Below, in pieces: positions 1-15,200 of a DNA stretch of 64,000 bases. Within the stretch, counting starts at the first letter, position 1; each line of letters begins with the position of its first letter. The position numbers were made by a program, and so were the translations under genes. The notes under the pieces were generated by a model. The model did not search any database. It saw only the letters and a list, made by a program, of their open reading frames with translations, and was not told the DNA's origin. Source of the DNA: Azorinus chamasolen (lineage: Eukaryota > Mollusca > Bivalvia > Cardiida > Solecurtidae); assembly GCA_963576725.1 (NCBI GenBank), contig OY755240.1, positions 96,506,316-96,570,315 on the forward strand, in the 5' to 3' direction.

Positions 1-17
1 TTGTTGTTTTAAGACAG

Positions 18-220
18 GCCACCTGTCCCAGTTGGCTGGGCCAGAATACCTTTGTACCAGAGACATACTGTACATGGCGCGACCTCTGTGACTTCCCTGG
101 ACATAAAGTGGGACCTCCAGGAAGGGGACCACACTTTTGATCTTCATCCTGGAGAAATTCCCGATACCCTGATATCAACCCAGCCAGTCACGCCATCGGA
201 GGATGGAGTCACTGAAGAAG
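18..220 (+). CDS. C2-like gene, first exon in window
   Basis: Reads PPVPVGWARIPLYQRHTV... to TPSEDGVTEE in frame. The donor is AAG|GTGTGT at 221, leaving phase 1. The acceptor is probably the ACAG at 14-17; an alternative AG at 12-13 would add four bases. An in-frame TAA at 10-12 shows that the exon cannot extend further left. Upstream exons are outside the window. Confidence 0.75.
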
Positions 221-3200
221 GTGTGTATTGGCAGACTGGAGATGTCTGTCAAACAACAAACAGAGATCCAGATAAGAGAATCTTATGTATGTAGGAAATC
301 CATGATAAATGCATCCTGTTTTTAGTTGGGTGAATTTGTTGAAGAAAAGAATATATCTTATAATTGTATTCCGTAGTCTTGGCTTCATCGTCATTGGTGT
401 CGTCATCATCCTTGTAGTTGTTTTGCAGAATCTTTGACATTTTGTCACAATTTCCATATCAATACAGTTGTCTCTATCAAGCCTCACACACTTGCCTATT
501 CTCAGAACAGCTATAACCTTGTAAATGGTCATCACTCTATAATGCATAGTTAACCCTTTACTCGATAAATACCGTACGACTGGTTATTTCTGCAGCAACG
601 TATTATTTGCGAAATTTTTCGGATGCAGTCCGGCCGCAAATAATATATGCGCAAAATATTCATTAGAGATTTCATCCTAGTCGCCACATAGCGTCGTTAC
701 TTCGCTTCCCCATATTTTTAGCAACGCTGACACGCACACGATTATCATGTGTACCCCATACAGCAGTACACAAAAGAGCCAGGTGACACATTATCAGCAA
801 AATAAATAGCTCATCGGTACCTGAATGGTAGAACAATATAACGTAAGATTTTTGCTGGGACCGAGACAATAAATCCGCAAAAATTAAAATCGCAAAAATA
901 AATTATACCATTTTAGACCCCAAACCGCAAAAATTTGCACCTGCAAAAATAACCTGTTATACGGTACACCTTTCTATGCCTCTGCTCCTATAGGAGCTGA
1001 CTGATCTGGGTCTACTCTGTTTTCAAATGTGTGAAAGGTGTATTTATGGAGTAGAGGGTTAAGCCATTAAGAAATTTATCAACAGAAGGAATTTGTGTGT
1101 GTCTGCATCCATCACAGTTATAAAGAACCAATAATATTCTAGACCCTGGTCAGTGATCAGTGGCTGCTCTTGCAGTGTTTACCCAGGAGTTTAGGCCACA
1201 CAGCACTTCTCTCCATTGGTTTGTATGTCAACAAGTCAGTTTAGCACGGTTTTGATATAAAATTTAAATGAAACTGATAAAGTAGCAAATGGTGTAGACC
1301 TTTATCAAACTGTTTGTAATTTGAGTTGGGTATACACTGTCAACTTGAGTTTGTCTTGCAGAATAATTACGATAATGACAGAGTTATAGATAAAGGTGCA
1401 TATTCAAATACTTCAATCATCATTTCTCTATAAGCCTTACATTGTGACCACGCTTTAGAATCGTCTCAAAGAGACAATTCTTAAGAGTGGTTACAACTTT
1501 GGTGGAGAAATAAAGAAGTTATTCTTGAAAACGTTTTAATTTACACGTCTTATCTTGACCTGCATGTACCATATATGTACCCATATACTACCGTATAACG
1601 GGTTATTTTTACTGCTGTAAAAGTTTACGGATTTGGGGCAAAAACACATGATTTGATTTTATATGACTTTTATTTTTACGAATCCATGAAGACACGTAAA
1701 ATATTAGCTCATCAAAAGCTTACATCATTAAAAATTCACAATAAATAATTTGGTTAATACAAAGTCAACTGTATGTCGCAGTTTGATAAGCGTTCACACC
1801 TACCACGGAAACCGTGCAGCAAACACATGTACCTATCGCCCTGGGCATCAAACAACATAATTAACGTAATTGACCGTGTTGTACTACATGTACAAATTTA
1901 TCCCAATGTTTATGGTCCAGTGTTCTACCAACGACGACTTCTGTCGCAGAAATGAAGTTGGTAAATAAAATATACGTTATGAGCGCCATGAAAATGGTCG
2001 GATGAGTCCAAAAGCAATAGGGACGAAACTGATACAGGAATGGTACCCCGCTTTATCAGACAAATTCAGTAGGTGACTGAAACCAGCTACAATATCGTAA
2101 TCAGTTAGTAACCGTGCATCTGATTGGATGATTGTCTCATTTCCTCTCGCATGTTTTGATTTCGGCCAATAGAAACATTTGTCAGATAATGTGTTGTTAT
2201 ACCCCCCTTTTGAAAAAATGGGGGTATATTGCTTTGCACATGTCGGTCGGTCGGTCGGTAGGTCGGTCGGTCGGTCGGTCGGTCTGTCGGTCGGTCGGTA
2301 GATCGATGGTTTCCGAACGATAACTAATAAACGACTTGGCCTAGAATCTTCAAACTTGCTGTGGTGGTTGGTCATGACAAGTAGATGACCCCTATTGTTT
2401 TTGAGGTCACTAGGTCAAAGGTCAAGGTCACCATGACCTAAAATGGTGAAATAGTTTCCGATCAATAACTGCTCAAGGGTTTGGCTTGGGATCTTCAAGC
2501 TTGCTGTGGTGGTTGGTCATGACCACTAGATGACCCCTATTGATTTTGAGGTCACTAGGTCAAAGGTCAAGGTCACCATGACCTTAAATGGTTAAATGGT
2601 TTCCGATCAATAACTGCTCAAGGGTTTAGCTTAGAATCTTCAAACTTGCTGTGGTAGTTGATCATGACCACTGGATGACCCCTATTGATTTTGAGGTCAC
2701 TAGGTCAAAGGTCAAGGTCACCATGACCTTAACTGGTAAAATGGTTTCCGATCAATAACTGCTCAAGGGTTTGGCTTAGGATCTTCAAATTTGCTTAGGT
2801 GGTTGGTCATGACAACTAGATGAGTCCTATAGTTTTTTAGGTCACTAGGTCAAAGGTCAAGGTCACCATGACCTTAAAGGGTGGAATGGTTTGCGATCGA
2901 TAACTGCTCAATAGTTTGGCCTAGGATCTTCAAATTTGCTGTGGTGGTTGGTAATGACCACTGGATGACCCCTAATGCTTTTTGGGTCACTAGGTCAAAG
3001 GTCAAGGTCACCATGCTCTTAACTGGTCAAATGGTTTCCGATCAATAACTGCTCAAGGGTTTGTCTTAGAATCTTCAAACTTGCTGCGGTAGTTGGTCAT
3101 GACAACTGGATGGCCCCTATTGTATTTGAGGTCACTAGGTCAAAGGTCAAGGTCACCATGACCTTAACTTGTAAAATTGTTTCTGATCAATAACTGCTCA

Positions 3201-6200
3201 AGGGTTTGGCTTAGGATCTTCAAATTTGCTTAGGTGGTTGGTCATGACAACTAGATAAGCCCTATTGTTTTTTAGGTCACTAGGTCAAAGGTCAAGATCA
3301 CCATGACCTTAACTGATGAAATTGTTTGCGATCAATAACTGCTCAAGGGTTTGGCCTAGGATCTTCAAACTTGCTGTGGTGGTTGGTCATGACCAGTAGA
3401 TAACCCCTTATATTTTTTAGGTCACTAGGTCAAAGGTCAAGGTCACCATGACCTTAACTGGTGAAATGATTTGCGATTAATAACTGCTCAAGGGTTTGGC
3501 TTAGGATCTTCAAACTTGCTGTGGTGGTTGGTCATGACAACTAGATGACCCCTATTGATTTTGAGGTCACTAGGTTAAAGATCAAGGTCATCATGACCTT
3601 AACTGATGAAATGGTTTCCAATTAATTACTGCTCAATGGTTTGGTTCGGGATCTTCAAACTTGCTGTGGTAGTTGGTTGTGGCCACTTGATGACCCCTAA
3701 AGTTGTTGAGGTCACTAGGTCAAAGGTCAAGGTCACCATGACCTTAATATGTGAAATGTTTTCAGATCAATAAATGATCAGTGGTTTGGCTTAGGATATT
3801 CAAAGTTGCTGTGGTGATTAGTCATGACCGCTAGATGACCTCTATAGTTGAGGTCACTAGATCAAAGGTCAGGGGGTCTAGGGGGGTATACATGTTTTAC
3901 AAACATCTCTTGTTTCTTCATATTTTGTGTTGATGCTGATAGCCTATTACACAATGCACTGAAACACCTGTACACTACATGCATAGGTATTAATAATAAC
4001 ACGTCGCTCTAGTGTATCGGAAGATAAGATTGACTTTGATAAGATTACCCTGCTTACGGTTAAATTCAAATGCTAGATACTAGATCTTTTCAGCGGAGTT
4101 TACGCGGCGAAAATATATGAGGAATATTTTTACGAAAATGACATTGGTCGTAAAAATAAGTAAAAATTAGCAGCAGGTAAAAATAACCCGTTATACGGTA
4201 TTTGCATTGTAAAGATTAAAGAGTAGTAGACAGTTTACACCCATATATCATTTGGATTGTAAAGGTTAAAGAGTAGTAGACAGTTTACACCCATATACCA
4301 TTTGCATTGTAAAGGTAAAAGAGTAGTAGGCAGTTTCTTCTATCTTGTAGGTAACATCCTGGGCTACAACTCCAAGCTGATGGCTGTTATTTATGACCCC
4401 AACAACGAGCCCATGGCCAAGTTTAACCCTGCACTGCCTGTACAGACAGCTCCAAGGGATACTAGGGACCCATCGCCAGTCCCCAAGACATCACCAATAC
4501 CTCATCCAAGGTAAGGTTCAGTTCAACTTTATGTACCCTGAGCATTTTATGTCTGCTCTCTGAACAATTTTTGTCACCACAACTGAAAGTGGGAGGAGAA
4601 TTTTGATTAAAACTTGTCTGTCAGTCCATCATGTCTATCCAGCTCACTTGCTGTAAGCAGAATGTCACTTGGGGATCACTTCTCCATCATCTGTCCATCC
4701 AACTGTTTTTTGCATCACATTTGTCTGTCCGTCACACTTTCACTTTAGCAGCTGTTACATGAGTTCCTTTGAACACTCATGTTTGTGTTTAGCACAACTC
4801 TAACAGTAATTGAGCTAGAATCATGAAACCTGATATGGTCAGGGGATAGTAATTTTTGCATTGGTGAACTTGCACATCTTTGGTGTGGTTGCATTATACA
4901 CTCAGTAACACTTATATCCCTTTTAATAGACAATATGATAGCTACACTTACACAATGAGAACTTCCCAGTAACCCATTCCCTCCTAATGACGTCTTTTGT
5001 TGCCTCTGTAAGTCATTTTTTGAGTTTGTCTGTTTCGAAGAAATGTCAAGCTATTGTGATCACTGGGTCGTAGTTGTAGTCGTACATGTAGTTGTAGTTG
5101 TCGTTGTGCAAAACCTTTAATGTAGCTCATTACTCGAAAAGTATAAGAGGTATCAACAAGAAACTTCATAGGTGGGTAGATCTCATTGAAGAGAATGCCC
5201 CTACATAAGAAATATAACTCTTGATTTCAAAATTTTGGAGTTATGGCCCTTTTTCAAAAAGTACCAAATCGGACAAGTGTTTGCGCTGCATGCAGCTCTT
5301 GTTTTAAACCATTGTGATAAATAGAGCATTTTCTCCTGTTTCGATGTTTTTCACAGTTAGGGGCGTGGAGAGCTTTTGTTTACAATTCTAGTTACATTAG
5401 TTTGCATAAATGAATAACAGACAACCTAAAATGCAAATAAATCAACAAGTTTCTTCTCTTTTCAGACAACTAACCCCTAAAGTCCCCACTCCAGCCCCAG
5501 TGCATGTGTCTACCCCAGCCCCAAGATCAGCTGGAGGGGAACCTTGGGTACCCCATAAAAAGCAAGCTGCCAGTAGAAACCCCCAACCAACAGGCTTGAA
5601 GGAACCGGTAGACCTTTACATAGACAGTGTCAGGTTTATACCAGACAATGCCACCATTATCAAGGTATCCAAAGGAGTGCCATTTCCTGGGGACCTTTTC
5701 AAATATTTTGTATCCAGATGAACCCTTTAACCCTTTCGCTGCCAATGCCGGATCTGTGATTACCAAAGCAAACAGTTTGGATCCAGATGAGACGCCGAGT
5801 AACTCGGCGTCTCATCAGGATCCAAACTGTTTGTTACTGTTACTATGTTTTTGAAACAAAAATGAAGAAAATCAAAAGAATGAAAATTTGTAGCAGACGA
5901 CAAAGTTAGCAGATGACAGAGTTTGGCAGCGAAAGGGTTAATAAAAGAAATTTAAAAAAGCTTTACCTCATGAATATCCATTTAACCCTTTCCACCATAA
6001 ATACACCTTTCTACGCCTCTGTAATAGTCACTTCTTGAAACCATTGTGATAAATAGAGCATTTGCTCCATAGGAGCAAATGCTCTATTTTTGTCACAATG
6101 GTTTCTATACTAAACAATTATAACATTTTCCTTTTCTCTAGTAAATGCTCCTTTTTGGTAGATTCATTCAAAGAGGTTGGGTCTAAAAATAGCCTATGGA

Positions 6201-9200
6201 GGAAAGGGTTAAGAAATAATGGCTATGATAATTGACTGAATTTTTACAGTGGCTTATGAACAAGGGAAACTTTGAACAGAGTGATAACAAAAGAAGTGTA
6301 ATTCCAGGTATTTAACATTTTCCCTCATATTGACGACTTTTTGCAACTTTGCAAACTGTCAGAGTAGACAGGGTCTGCTTTGTTTCTTTATGGAATAATA
6401 TTGATATGAAATTTCTGTCACAGCCAAATGTGTAATATTAATCATTCATTCATGGATATTCATGCAGTAATAAATTCTTGAATTAATATTTATGGAGGAA
6501 CGAGTTGAGGCAAGTGGTAACTTAACCCTTTCCTTCATAGAAATGACCTTTCATGCATTTGCAAACAGATCAGTTGGCTCCTATAGGAGCCGTCTGATGA
6601 TAAGGGTCTGCTCTGTTTGCTAATGGTAGATCTAATTATATAGTTTCTGCCTGAGCCAAAATGTCCTGTGTACATATGCCGTTATAAAAATTGAAGTAGT
6701 AAGTATTCATGTTGTTATTACAAGAATATTGAACATGGAAAAGGTTAATGTAGCACTTGGTTTATGCATTAAAGGAATTTCAAAGCTCCTTATATAAGTG
6801 ACCCCCCCCCCCCCCCCCCCTATATACACAGTATCCAGCTGTGCTCCTGCAGTGTCCAGTCAGGGTCCATAGCCATAAGAGATAAAGTTATGCAATTATA
6901 CATTGATCCTCTGTGATGGTAGCCCACCTTATCAGTTTGTGTATCAGAGGTCTGACAGTCAACTCCCAAAATACACAGCATGGGGTTAATGGGTCAACAT
7001 TCCTTTCGAAATGCCTTTAACCCATTCCCTCATAGGTTAAGTTTATGCATTAACCCATTCCCTCATAGGCTATTTTTAGATACAACCTCTTTGAATAATC
7101 TACCGAAAAGGAGTATTAACTAGAGAAAAGGAACATTTTAGAATTTTTTGTATAAAACCATTGTGGTAAATAGAGCATTTGCTCCTATAGTAGCAAATGC
7201 TCTATTTATCACAATGGTTTCACAAAGTGACTTTTACAGAGTCGTCAAAAGTCGTCAATATGAGGGAATGGGTTAAGCAACACCTGATATTAAGACACCA
7301 ATGTTCAGCCATGAATTGGTCACTATGAAGAATTCCTATAAAAAAAAAAATAATTGAGCTTTGAACCTTTATCTGTTCAGTATTCATGTTAGAAATTGTT
7401 CATAAGTTGATACAAAAATAATAAAGGTGTTAGAAACTTTAACCCTTTACTCCATGAATATTCATGGGAGAAACAATGATGTCGTGAATATTAACTAGAT
7501 TATATTTCTGATTGCACATGAATGCAGGACTTTTTTGTTTGCCATGGCAGAAACTGTAGAATCATATCTATATTATATCATAAGCAAACAAAGCAGACCC
7601 ACATCAGACAGCTCCTATAGAAGCTATCTGATATGGGTCTATTCTGTTTGCAAAGGTGTAGAAAAGTGTATTTATTAATTAAAGGGTTAAGACGCCAGTT
7701 CAGTCATCAGACTAAGATGTCACAACAGAAGTTATGAAAGCTCGTATTTCAGTGCTTTAATTGCTAGAAACCAAATTACTTTCTGGCTTTGCATATTTTG
7801 TTACTAAACTACGTTTGGTCATTGAATAGGTGACAGGCCGAGTTCTACGGACAGGTGCACTAGGAGACGTGGAGGACATACTGGCCCTACCAGATCTTAA
7901 TAGTTCTGCCAGAAGCCCCACATTTGATTACAGACTAACCATCAATACAGAAAAGAGAGAGGCTGATCCAAATATACTAGTTTTCTTGCGGGTCTATAGT
8001 GTTGACGTCGTGGGGGACACACTGGGAGTTGTAGGGAGCTGTCTAGTGCCCCTCTTTGATAATAAAAAGGTAACATAATTACTTTTTGAAGTCTTAACTT
8101 TCTACCGCATAAACAAATATTGAGGTTCTTATCCTTGAACAATGGACTTTGTCAGCTAAATGAACATGGCTTGAGAGAATAATCCTTTAGCGGCATAAAC
8201 AAAATAGGTCACATAGCACCAGATTTCTCTTCTGTTGAATTTCACAGTCAGACCTGATAAAAGCATAGGTGCTTGAAGCATTAATTTAGCCACTACTATT
8301 GTCAAATCCTAAAAAGTAAATGAAAACCTTTTTACATGTCGAGTAAAGTGTCCCAAAATAGCATTTGTGTCGATTTCTGCCGAGTTTTAAGTTCTTAACT
8401 ATGTATGTTTTAGTATTAAATACATATATAGTGAACAAGTTAAAACTCGCCAGAAAATTGACACAAATGACGAGATTTACACTTCAAACACCTGTGGATA
8501 AAATTATGAGTTTGATCGTGGGAATCGATCATGCTAACAGTAAGTTGCTATCCTTTTCCTGAAATGGCAATAACTCCATATTATCTGTCATCACCTGTCA
8601 ATCACTTTGATGTTAAAAAAGAATATTGGTCTGCAAAGGGTTTTGAATGAAATGTTTTGGGTTTTTTAAAAATCAATGAAAAATGCAGTTCCATGATGAT
8701 GGTGATATTTACTGAAACCAATTTGTCCAGAAGGTAGACAGGACCTCATTTTGAATATTTACAACAATATTGGCAATAGATAAATAGACTGTTAAACACA
8801 TTCTACTGTAAAGTTTATTCAATGGAAAACAGTGAATAAGCTATATGTTACTATAATACACTAATAAAATGATTGTTATAATCAATAATAATAATGGCAT
8901 TCTTTCTAAACATAATATGAATTTGATGATAATTCCTGTCCATTGCTTATAATACTAAGATCTTGATGATGTGTGGGGTAATACTTTCTTCTTGTCTGTG
9001 TAGCGTCCAGTCTCTTGAGATTAACCACTTTACCATTCAGTTACAGCAATCAATTAACCAGTTACGATTTCTGTAACCTGTAACATCACTAATGTTAATA
9101 AAGATAATGGAATCTCTTATAGGTGAATATAAACAGCTTTACAACCATTGTTCTTTTTCTTTGCAGAAATTACGTGTGGGAGGTTACCAAATGCGACTAC

Positions 9201-12200
9201 ACAATGGTATGCCTGTCCTCAGTCAGCCAGCTGGTATATCAGGCATCAAGCCAACAGACCTCAACACCATACCAGTGGTACCTGCTGTGTCATTGTTGGT
9301 CAGGATACTACCACACACACAGGTATGAAATACTCTCTCCAGTAACATCAACTCTCCAGTTTCAAATACAAAGGAGGTTCTCATTGAGAAAAGGGTCTTA
9401 TTGCTCTGCAAACAGTGTAGACCTGGATCAGGTATCACCTCCATGATGAGGTAACTGATCAAGTGTAACCCTTTCCCTCATATAAACGTGTTTTCACGCA
9501 TTTGCAAACAGAGTAGACCCAGATCAGACGGCTCCTAGAGGAGCCGTCTGATCAGGGTCTGCTCTGTTTGCTAATAGAATTAGAGAGATCTGATTCTTTA
9601 CCTTCTAAAATGGTTACAATGTTCTACCCTCTATATTTCAATATAACTATTTTGTCCATGAATATTCAGTAGGTATTGAAAGTTAAAATAAACATAGAAC
9701 AGGGAAAGGGTTAACGTAGTATGGAAAATAGAGACCAAATTTCTACAGATTGTACCATCCTGCAAATACTGTGTGTCCATCTCCTTATACAATGGTGGGA
9801 GGATTTACTTCAAACTTTCACAGAAGAACAATGTTGATGTCAGGATGTACTTAAAGAAGGGAATTTTTGCTCCAATCATTTTTACCACAGTTACAGGACT
9901 TTGAAATTTGTGTGTTCAACTGTCATACACCAATAGGAGGATTTACATCAAACCTTTCACATGAACAACATTCATGTTAAAATGTATGTAAAGAAGAGAA
10001 TGTTTGCTCCAACCATTTTTACCAGTGTTATGGGACTTTGAAATTTTCTTCACTCTAAAACACATTGTGAAAAGTGCTGGATTTAGAGACAATATCGGCA
10101 GGAGGGCATACGTGTCCTGTGGACACAACTTTCTAGTTTATAACTTTTCTTTTTTCAATGTTAAGGCCCCTGCGCCTTACCCAGGCTATTCGTCCGGGTA
10201 TTTTGAGTCAGCTGCCTGTGAGCCCAACACGTCGGAGTACAGGATCTTCCGAAGCTTCAATGAGCACATGGCCTACCCTAGGTCAGTAAGGGAGATGATA
10301 CAGAGAATCATGGAGAATGAGGGATTACCTCCCCATGGTAAGTTTTGTTTTTGCATTATTTTGTTTCTATCATGGGTGATCCAAGGCTCTAGACAAGTGA
10401 AGTATTTATTAAATGTTGGTCAAATATCATCTATATATCTATGACAATTTCTGGCATGTTAACTCTTTACTACATGAATATTCTGGTACGAAATAATGAA
10501 TATTAATTTAGAGTAGTTTTTAGCTCGTCTGTTTCGAAGAAATCACAAGCTATTGTCGTAACTCCCCCGTCCGCGTCGTCGTTGTCATCGTCATCGTCCG
10601 AAATCTTAACATTGACCAGAACTTCTTCAATTTTTCATTTTTGGTATGCATGTTCATCTTGACAATGACAGCAGACGAGCATTGCACCCGCTTGCGGTGC
10701 TCTTGTTAAAATGGCACATGGACACGGAAATATTTGGCCATAGTAGAAACTGTAAAATCATACCCATACTACTTTATAAGCAAACATAGCAGACCCTGAT
10801 CAGACGGCTCCTACAGGAGCATCTGATCTGGGTCGACGCTGTTTGCAAAGGAATAGAAACGCATATTTATGGAGTAAAGGGTTAAAACTCATTGAAAGTG
10901 ACTCTCTGAGGCAATTCTAAATACAAACAAGATAAGCTGAGAAATGAGAAATTTAAACAAATTAGTTTGCGTCTTATCTACAATTGTGTAATCTAATGCT
11001 TATCCAGTTAAATGCCCTCGAGTTAATAGTCATGTGATCAGGATCCAAACTGTTTGACATGCTGATTATAAATTCTTAAAAGAAAATGAAAGTCTGCTTT
11101 GAAAAATTAATCAGGAAGTAATCACTGAGTTTAAGAATTGTTTGAAAAAGAAATGAACACCGTCAATAATATATCCTGACATAAAAAATATTCAGGGCTT
11201 AATCCCCTTCATCCTGAATATTTTTTTGCTGAATTTTTATAATAGCGTATGTCCATATAGCCCCAACTTGAACCCTACAGAGCATTTATGTTACATTTTG
11301 GATAGACGTATATGCCAAGGTCAAAATCCAACATCAATGTTGGACAAACTTTGCCAGGCATTACTGGCAGAATGGGACAACATTCCAGTTGGCCAGATCA
11401 ACTGTCTCATAAATTATAGGAGCTTTCTGCATAACTTTTGTCCTCGATTATGCTACCTTCTGACTTTGCCACCCAGAATTATGCCCCTTTTTGGTGGTCG
11501 CATTAGAAGGGTTTTACTGTAAATCATTGCGTTTCTTTTTCATGTAAGTATAGATACTGAACATAGAGGCTTTTTATCAAGGGCATAGTGTTTCAAAAAC
11601 ATCTTGTTTTAATATTAACTGACTAGTGAAGTGAATAACATAATCTTAATTCATACCAATGTTACAGTTACCATAATTTGTTCACATTTACTGCCTGTAA
11701 ATTTATTATAACCCTACAAAGTTTGGAGAGATATATAGGAGTCACTTATCAGTTTATCTGTCGGTCTGTTGGTTTTTCTTGTCCACGCTATTTTTCAGCA
11801 ACTGCTGAAGGATTTCAATGAAACGTAATGTGAAGTGGAGTTGCATATATCAATACAGTGTTTTAGTTGGATGATTAAATACAGTTTAATGGTCCCTTGA
11901 TTAATCAAACTATCGCTCACTCCGACAAGGGTTTGTGTAAGGCTATTAACCCTTTACTCCTAGAATATTTATGTAAGAAATAATGACGTCATGAATATTA
12001 ATTGGATATTTTTTTTATAATGGCACATGAACACAGGAAATTTTTGCCATGACAAAACCTGAAGGATCAGATCTTTATAATGCTAGATCTATATTAAGCA
12101 ACAGAGTAGACTCTAATCAGACTGCTCCTATAGGAGCCGTCTGATCTAGGTCTTCTCTGTTTGCAAAGGCGTAGAAAGATGTATTTATGGAGTAAAGGGT

Positions 12201-15200
12201 TAAACTACCAAATGTCTTATAGATCTACAGTTAGACTTGTCTTATAGATAGGCATATATATGGAGTAAAGGGTAAATCACAGTCATTGATATTTCTAGTT
12301 TGCATTACATTTTTACAGGCAAGTCAGACAGAGAATTAATGGACTGGTTGGAGAGTCGACTGGACATTAAGCGGCACTTGACCCCTGGCCAACCTGCAGA
12401 GAACCTCTCCCTCCTTAGATGTGTTCGCTACAAACTGAAGATGGGCCTCAAAGTGAAAATCAGCCAAATATATGGCATGCAAGGTTTGTGTGCTGGAAAT
12501 ATTTTATTTGTTTTACAGGAAGATGGGCACTCAGAACTATAATTAACCCTTTACTCTGTGAATATTTATGTAAGAAATAATGACATGATGAATATTTGTT
12601 AGTTTATTTTTTTAATTCCTTTTCTCTAGTTTACGCTCCTTTTCGGTAGATTTATTCAAAGAGGTTGGATCTAAAAAATAACCTATGAGATAAAGGATTT
12701 CTTAATCTGATACTGATTGGTCTGAATATTTCATTTTTTAGCCAAACCCTATCTTGTTGGTAAAGTCAAACTTAAGTGCTTTGAACAAGCTAAGTTCTTG
12801 GTTATTTGGGGATGTTATTCTTTGGTCCTGCATATTTCCCTTCCTTGTTATGCCATAAAACAAGGTTGGAGGCATATAGCCTTGCCCTTGTCCATTAGTA
12901 CGTACAAATTCTTTTTGTGTCCAGCTCCTCAAACACCAAGGGAGGCTTTTCACAGATGACCAACCTTGAGGTGAAGATGGTCATAAAGGAAGAGAAATTT
13001 TACTGCAAAGTGTATGGGACTTTATAATTTTTTATGCCCCCCAATTGCGGGCATATAGTAATCACATTGTCCGTCCTTCCGTCTGTCCTTCCATCCGTCC
13101 GTCCGTCCCATATTTCGTGTTCCTTCTGTAATTTTTGTATCTGTGAATGGATTTCAAAATAACCTGGCACAAATGTTCACCACACAAAGACGATGTGTCG
13201 CTTTCATCTCCCTGCTCCATGGATCAAAGGTCAACGTCATCCTTCAGGGTCAAAGGTCGAGGCATAAGTGTTTAACAAACACACTCTTGTTTCACATAAA
13301 ATAAAACATGCCAATGAGTGGGGGTATCCGTGTTTATACAATTCTAGTTTATATACATTTTACATCTCAAAGGATTGGCTTTGAACATTTTTTACATTTG
13401 AAGTTAAGTTTTTGGTCTGCTGCTGCAAATTTCCTTCATTTTTATTGCTTTCGAAGAATGCAATATAGCGATCGGTCGTTTTTACGGCAAAGAGTTCACT
13501 ATTTCTTGTGAACATGCGCAAGAGAAAATAGTTCTCTTCAATTCTAAACTAGTTTTGTTGTAAATTGTTCATTAATTTATTTACTTTTCATGCATTTAAT
13601 AACACTTCGCTTTGTCAGATAACTTCTAGTCTACACAAGATCAACCTTTTAAAAGCTTGAATTATTGAATATACTCCCAAAAAACGCGAAAGAATATCAG
13701 TATGACTAAACACCGGATCCGACCAGATATGAAGTTCATATCCGCGGATATGAGTTGCGCAAGCTTGAAAATCAGCATTTATCATATACGCGTATATGAA
13801 CCTCATTCCTGGTGTTTAGTTAAACATTGTTTTCGCAACACATTGGCGTTTCTACAGCAGCAATAGCTTGTCTGTAAATTATAAATTTCTTCTCCGCCGA
13901 TAGCAAAGACTTCCCAACTAGAAAACCTGTTGTGTTTTTCATTGAACAATTACCTCTCCGCCGATAGGGAGGGAGAGGGATTTTTTTATATCGACACCGT
14001 GTACGTGATAAAACGCTAACCGCATTTCTATACATCCGTCTAACCTAGAGATCCGAGTAATCCGTATAGCGTTTATGAATCGCAGTGTCTGTACTTTCGC
14101 TTTCATACCAGCAGTACCACAACAATTTCTTTCTATTAGCGTAATTTTACTGATGAAACACGATAGAAATGCCAACTTCTCTTGCAGTGTTAACAGGCTA
14201 GTATGCGTATTACTCTCTACAATGGATTTAATTAGTTTCTCCACAAACCGAGATGGAACTTTCCATTCATGCCATTGTCATCGCAAAAATGCGAGACATA
14301 CATGTAGGCTTCTTCATTTACAAAAAATGCTGATGATATCTTTATCTACCAAAAGTCCGATCATATTTGTCTTGGTTAATGGAATAGTTGAGATTTACTG
14401 TGATTTCTGATTTATAATGGGTTTTTATGAAAACTCATTGATGACGTGTTTACAATTTTAGTAATAGCCAAGAGTTATGCAGTTGCAGACAAAACACACA
14501 AGAAAAACACCATTAAATTATCAGAACTGCATGAAATGCTTTTAATTGAATTGTACTGTCACTTGATAGAGAAAATATGAACATGTTAAATGTTATGTTG
14601 ATATTTTCTGACTTTTTCCCCATAAGCATTCATTTCACGCTTATTTTTCCCCTCCGGTAAGGCCATGTCCTTTCCCTAAAATCAAAGAAAAAACCCTGGG
14701 AGATGTCATAGCAAAGAACATTTGACAACAAATTTGATATGAAATAGCCAGAGATGATATCATTCTTGGCCATCAATATCCTGATCTGATGGAAATGAAG
14801 TTATATTTTAAAAAGGTGTAAAACAGTGTCTACTCTGATCATGTATATTTACAGGGGTTAGTCTCCGTTTGGCTATTTTGAATAGACCCAGTAATGATAG
14901 AACAATTATAGAATTCATTTGAAAATGATTTATCTGTAATCTTGAGTGTTAATAACAAAATGCTGTCAGTCCAAATTTCAAGAATAAATTGGAATATAAA
15001 AGTTGGGATTCATATAAGTTTATGATCAGTGGAATTCATGGTGGAGTTTTGATAGGACAAAACATCATATGGATTATTAGGAATTAACTGTACATTTGAT
15101 ATCATTATGAATCAACCAAGATTTTGGATTAATGTGTGTGTGTTTGCATACATGTATATAAACCCGAACAAAATTTAACTAAAATTTCATACTACATTGT

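Noticed and set aside
1977..2375. 132-codon minus-strand frame with TDRPTDRPTD repeats
   Set aside because: The GTCG microsatellite of a HINE read in reverse; the remainder shows no recognisable motif.
13939..14410. Overlapping frames of 101 and 111 codons on opposite strands
   Set aside because: No motif, no splice or promoter signals, and mutually overlapping; treated as chance.
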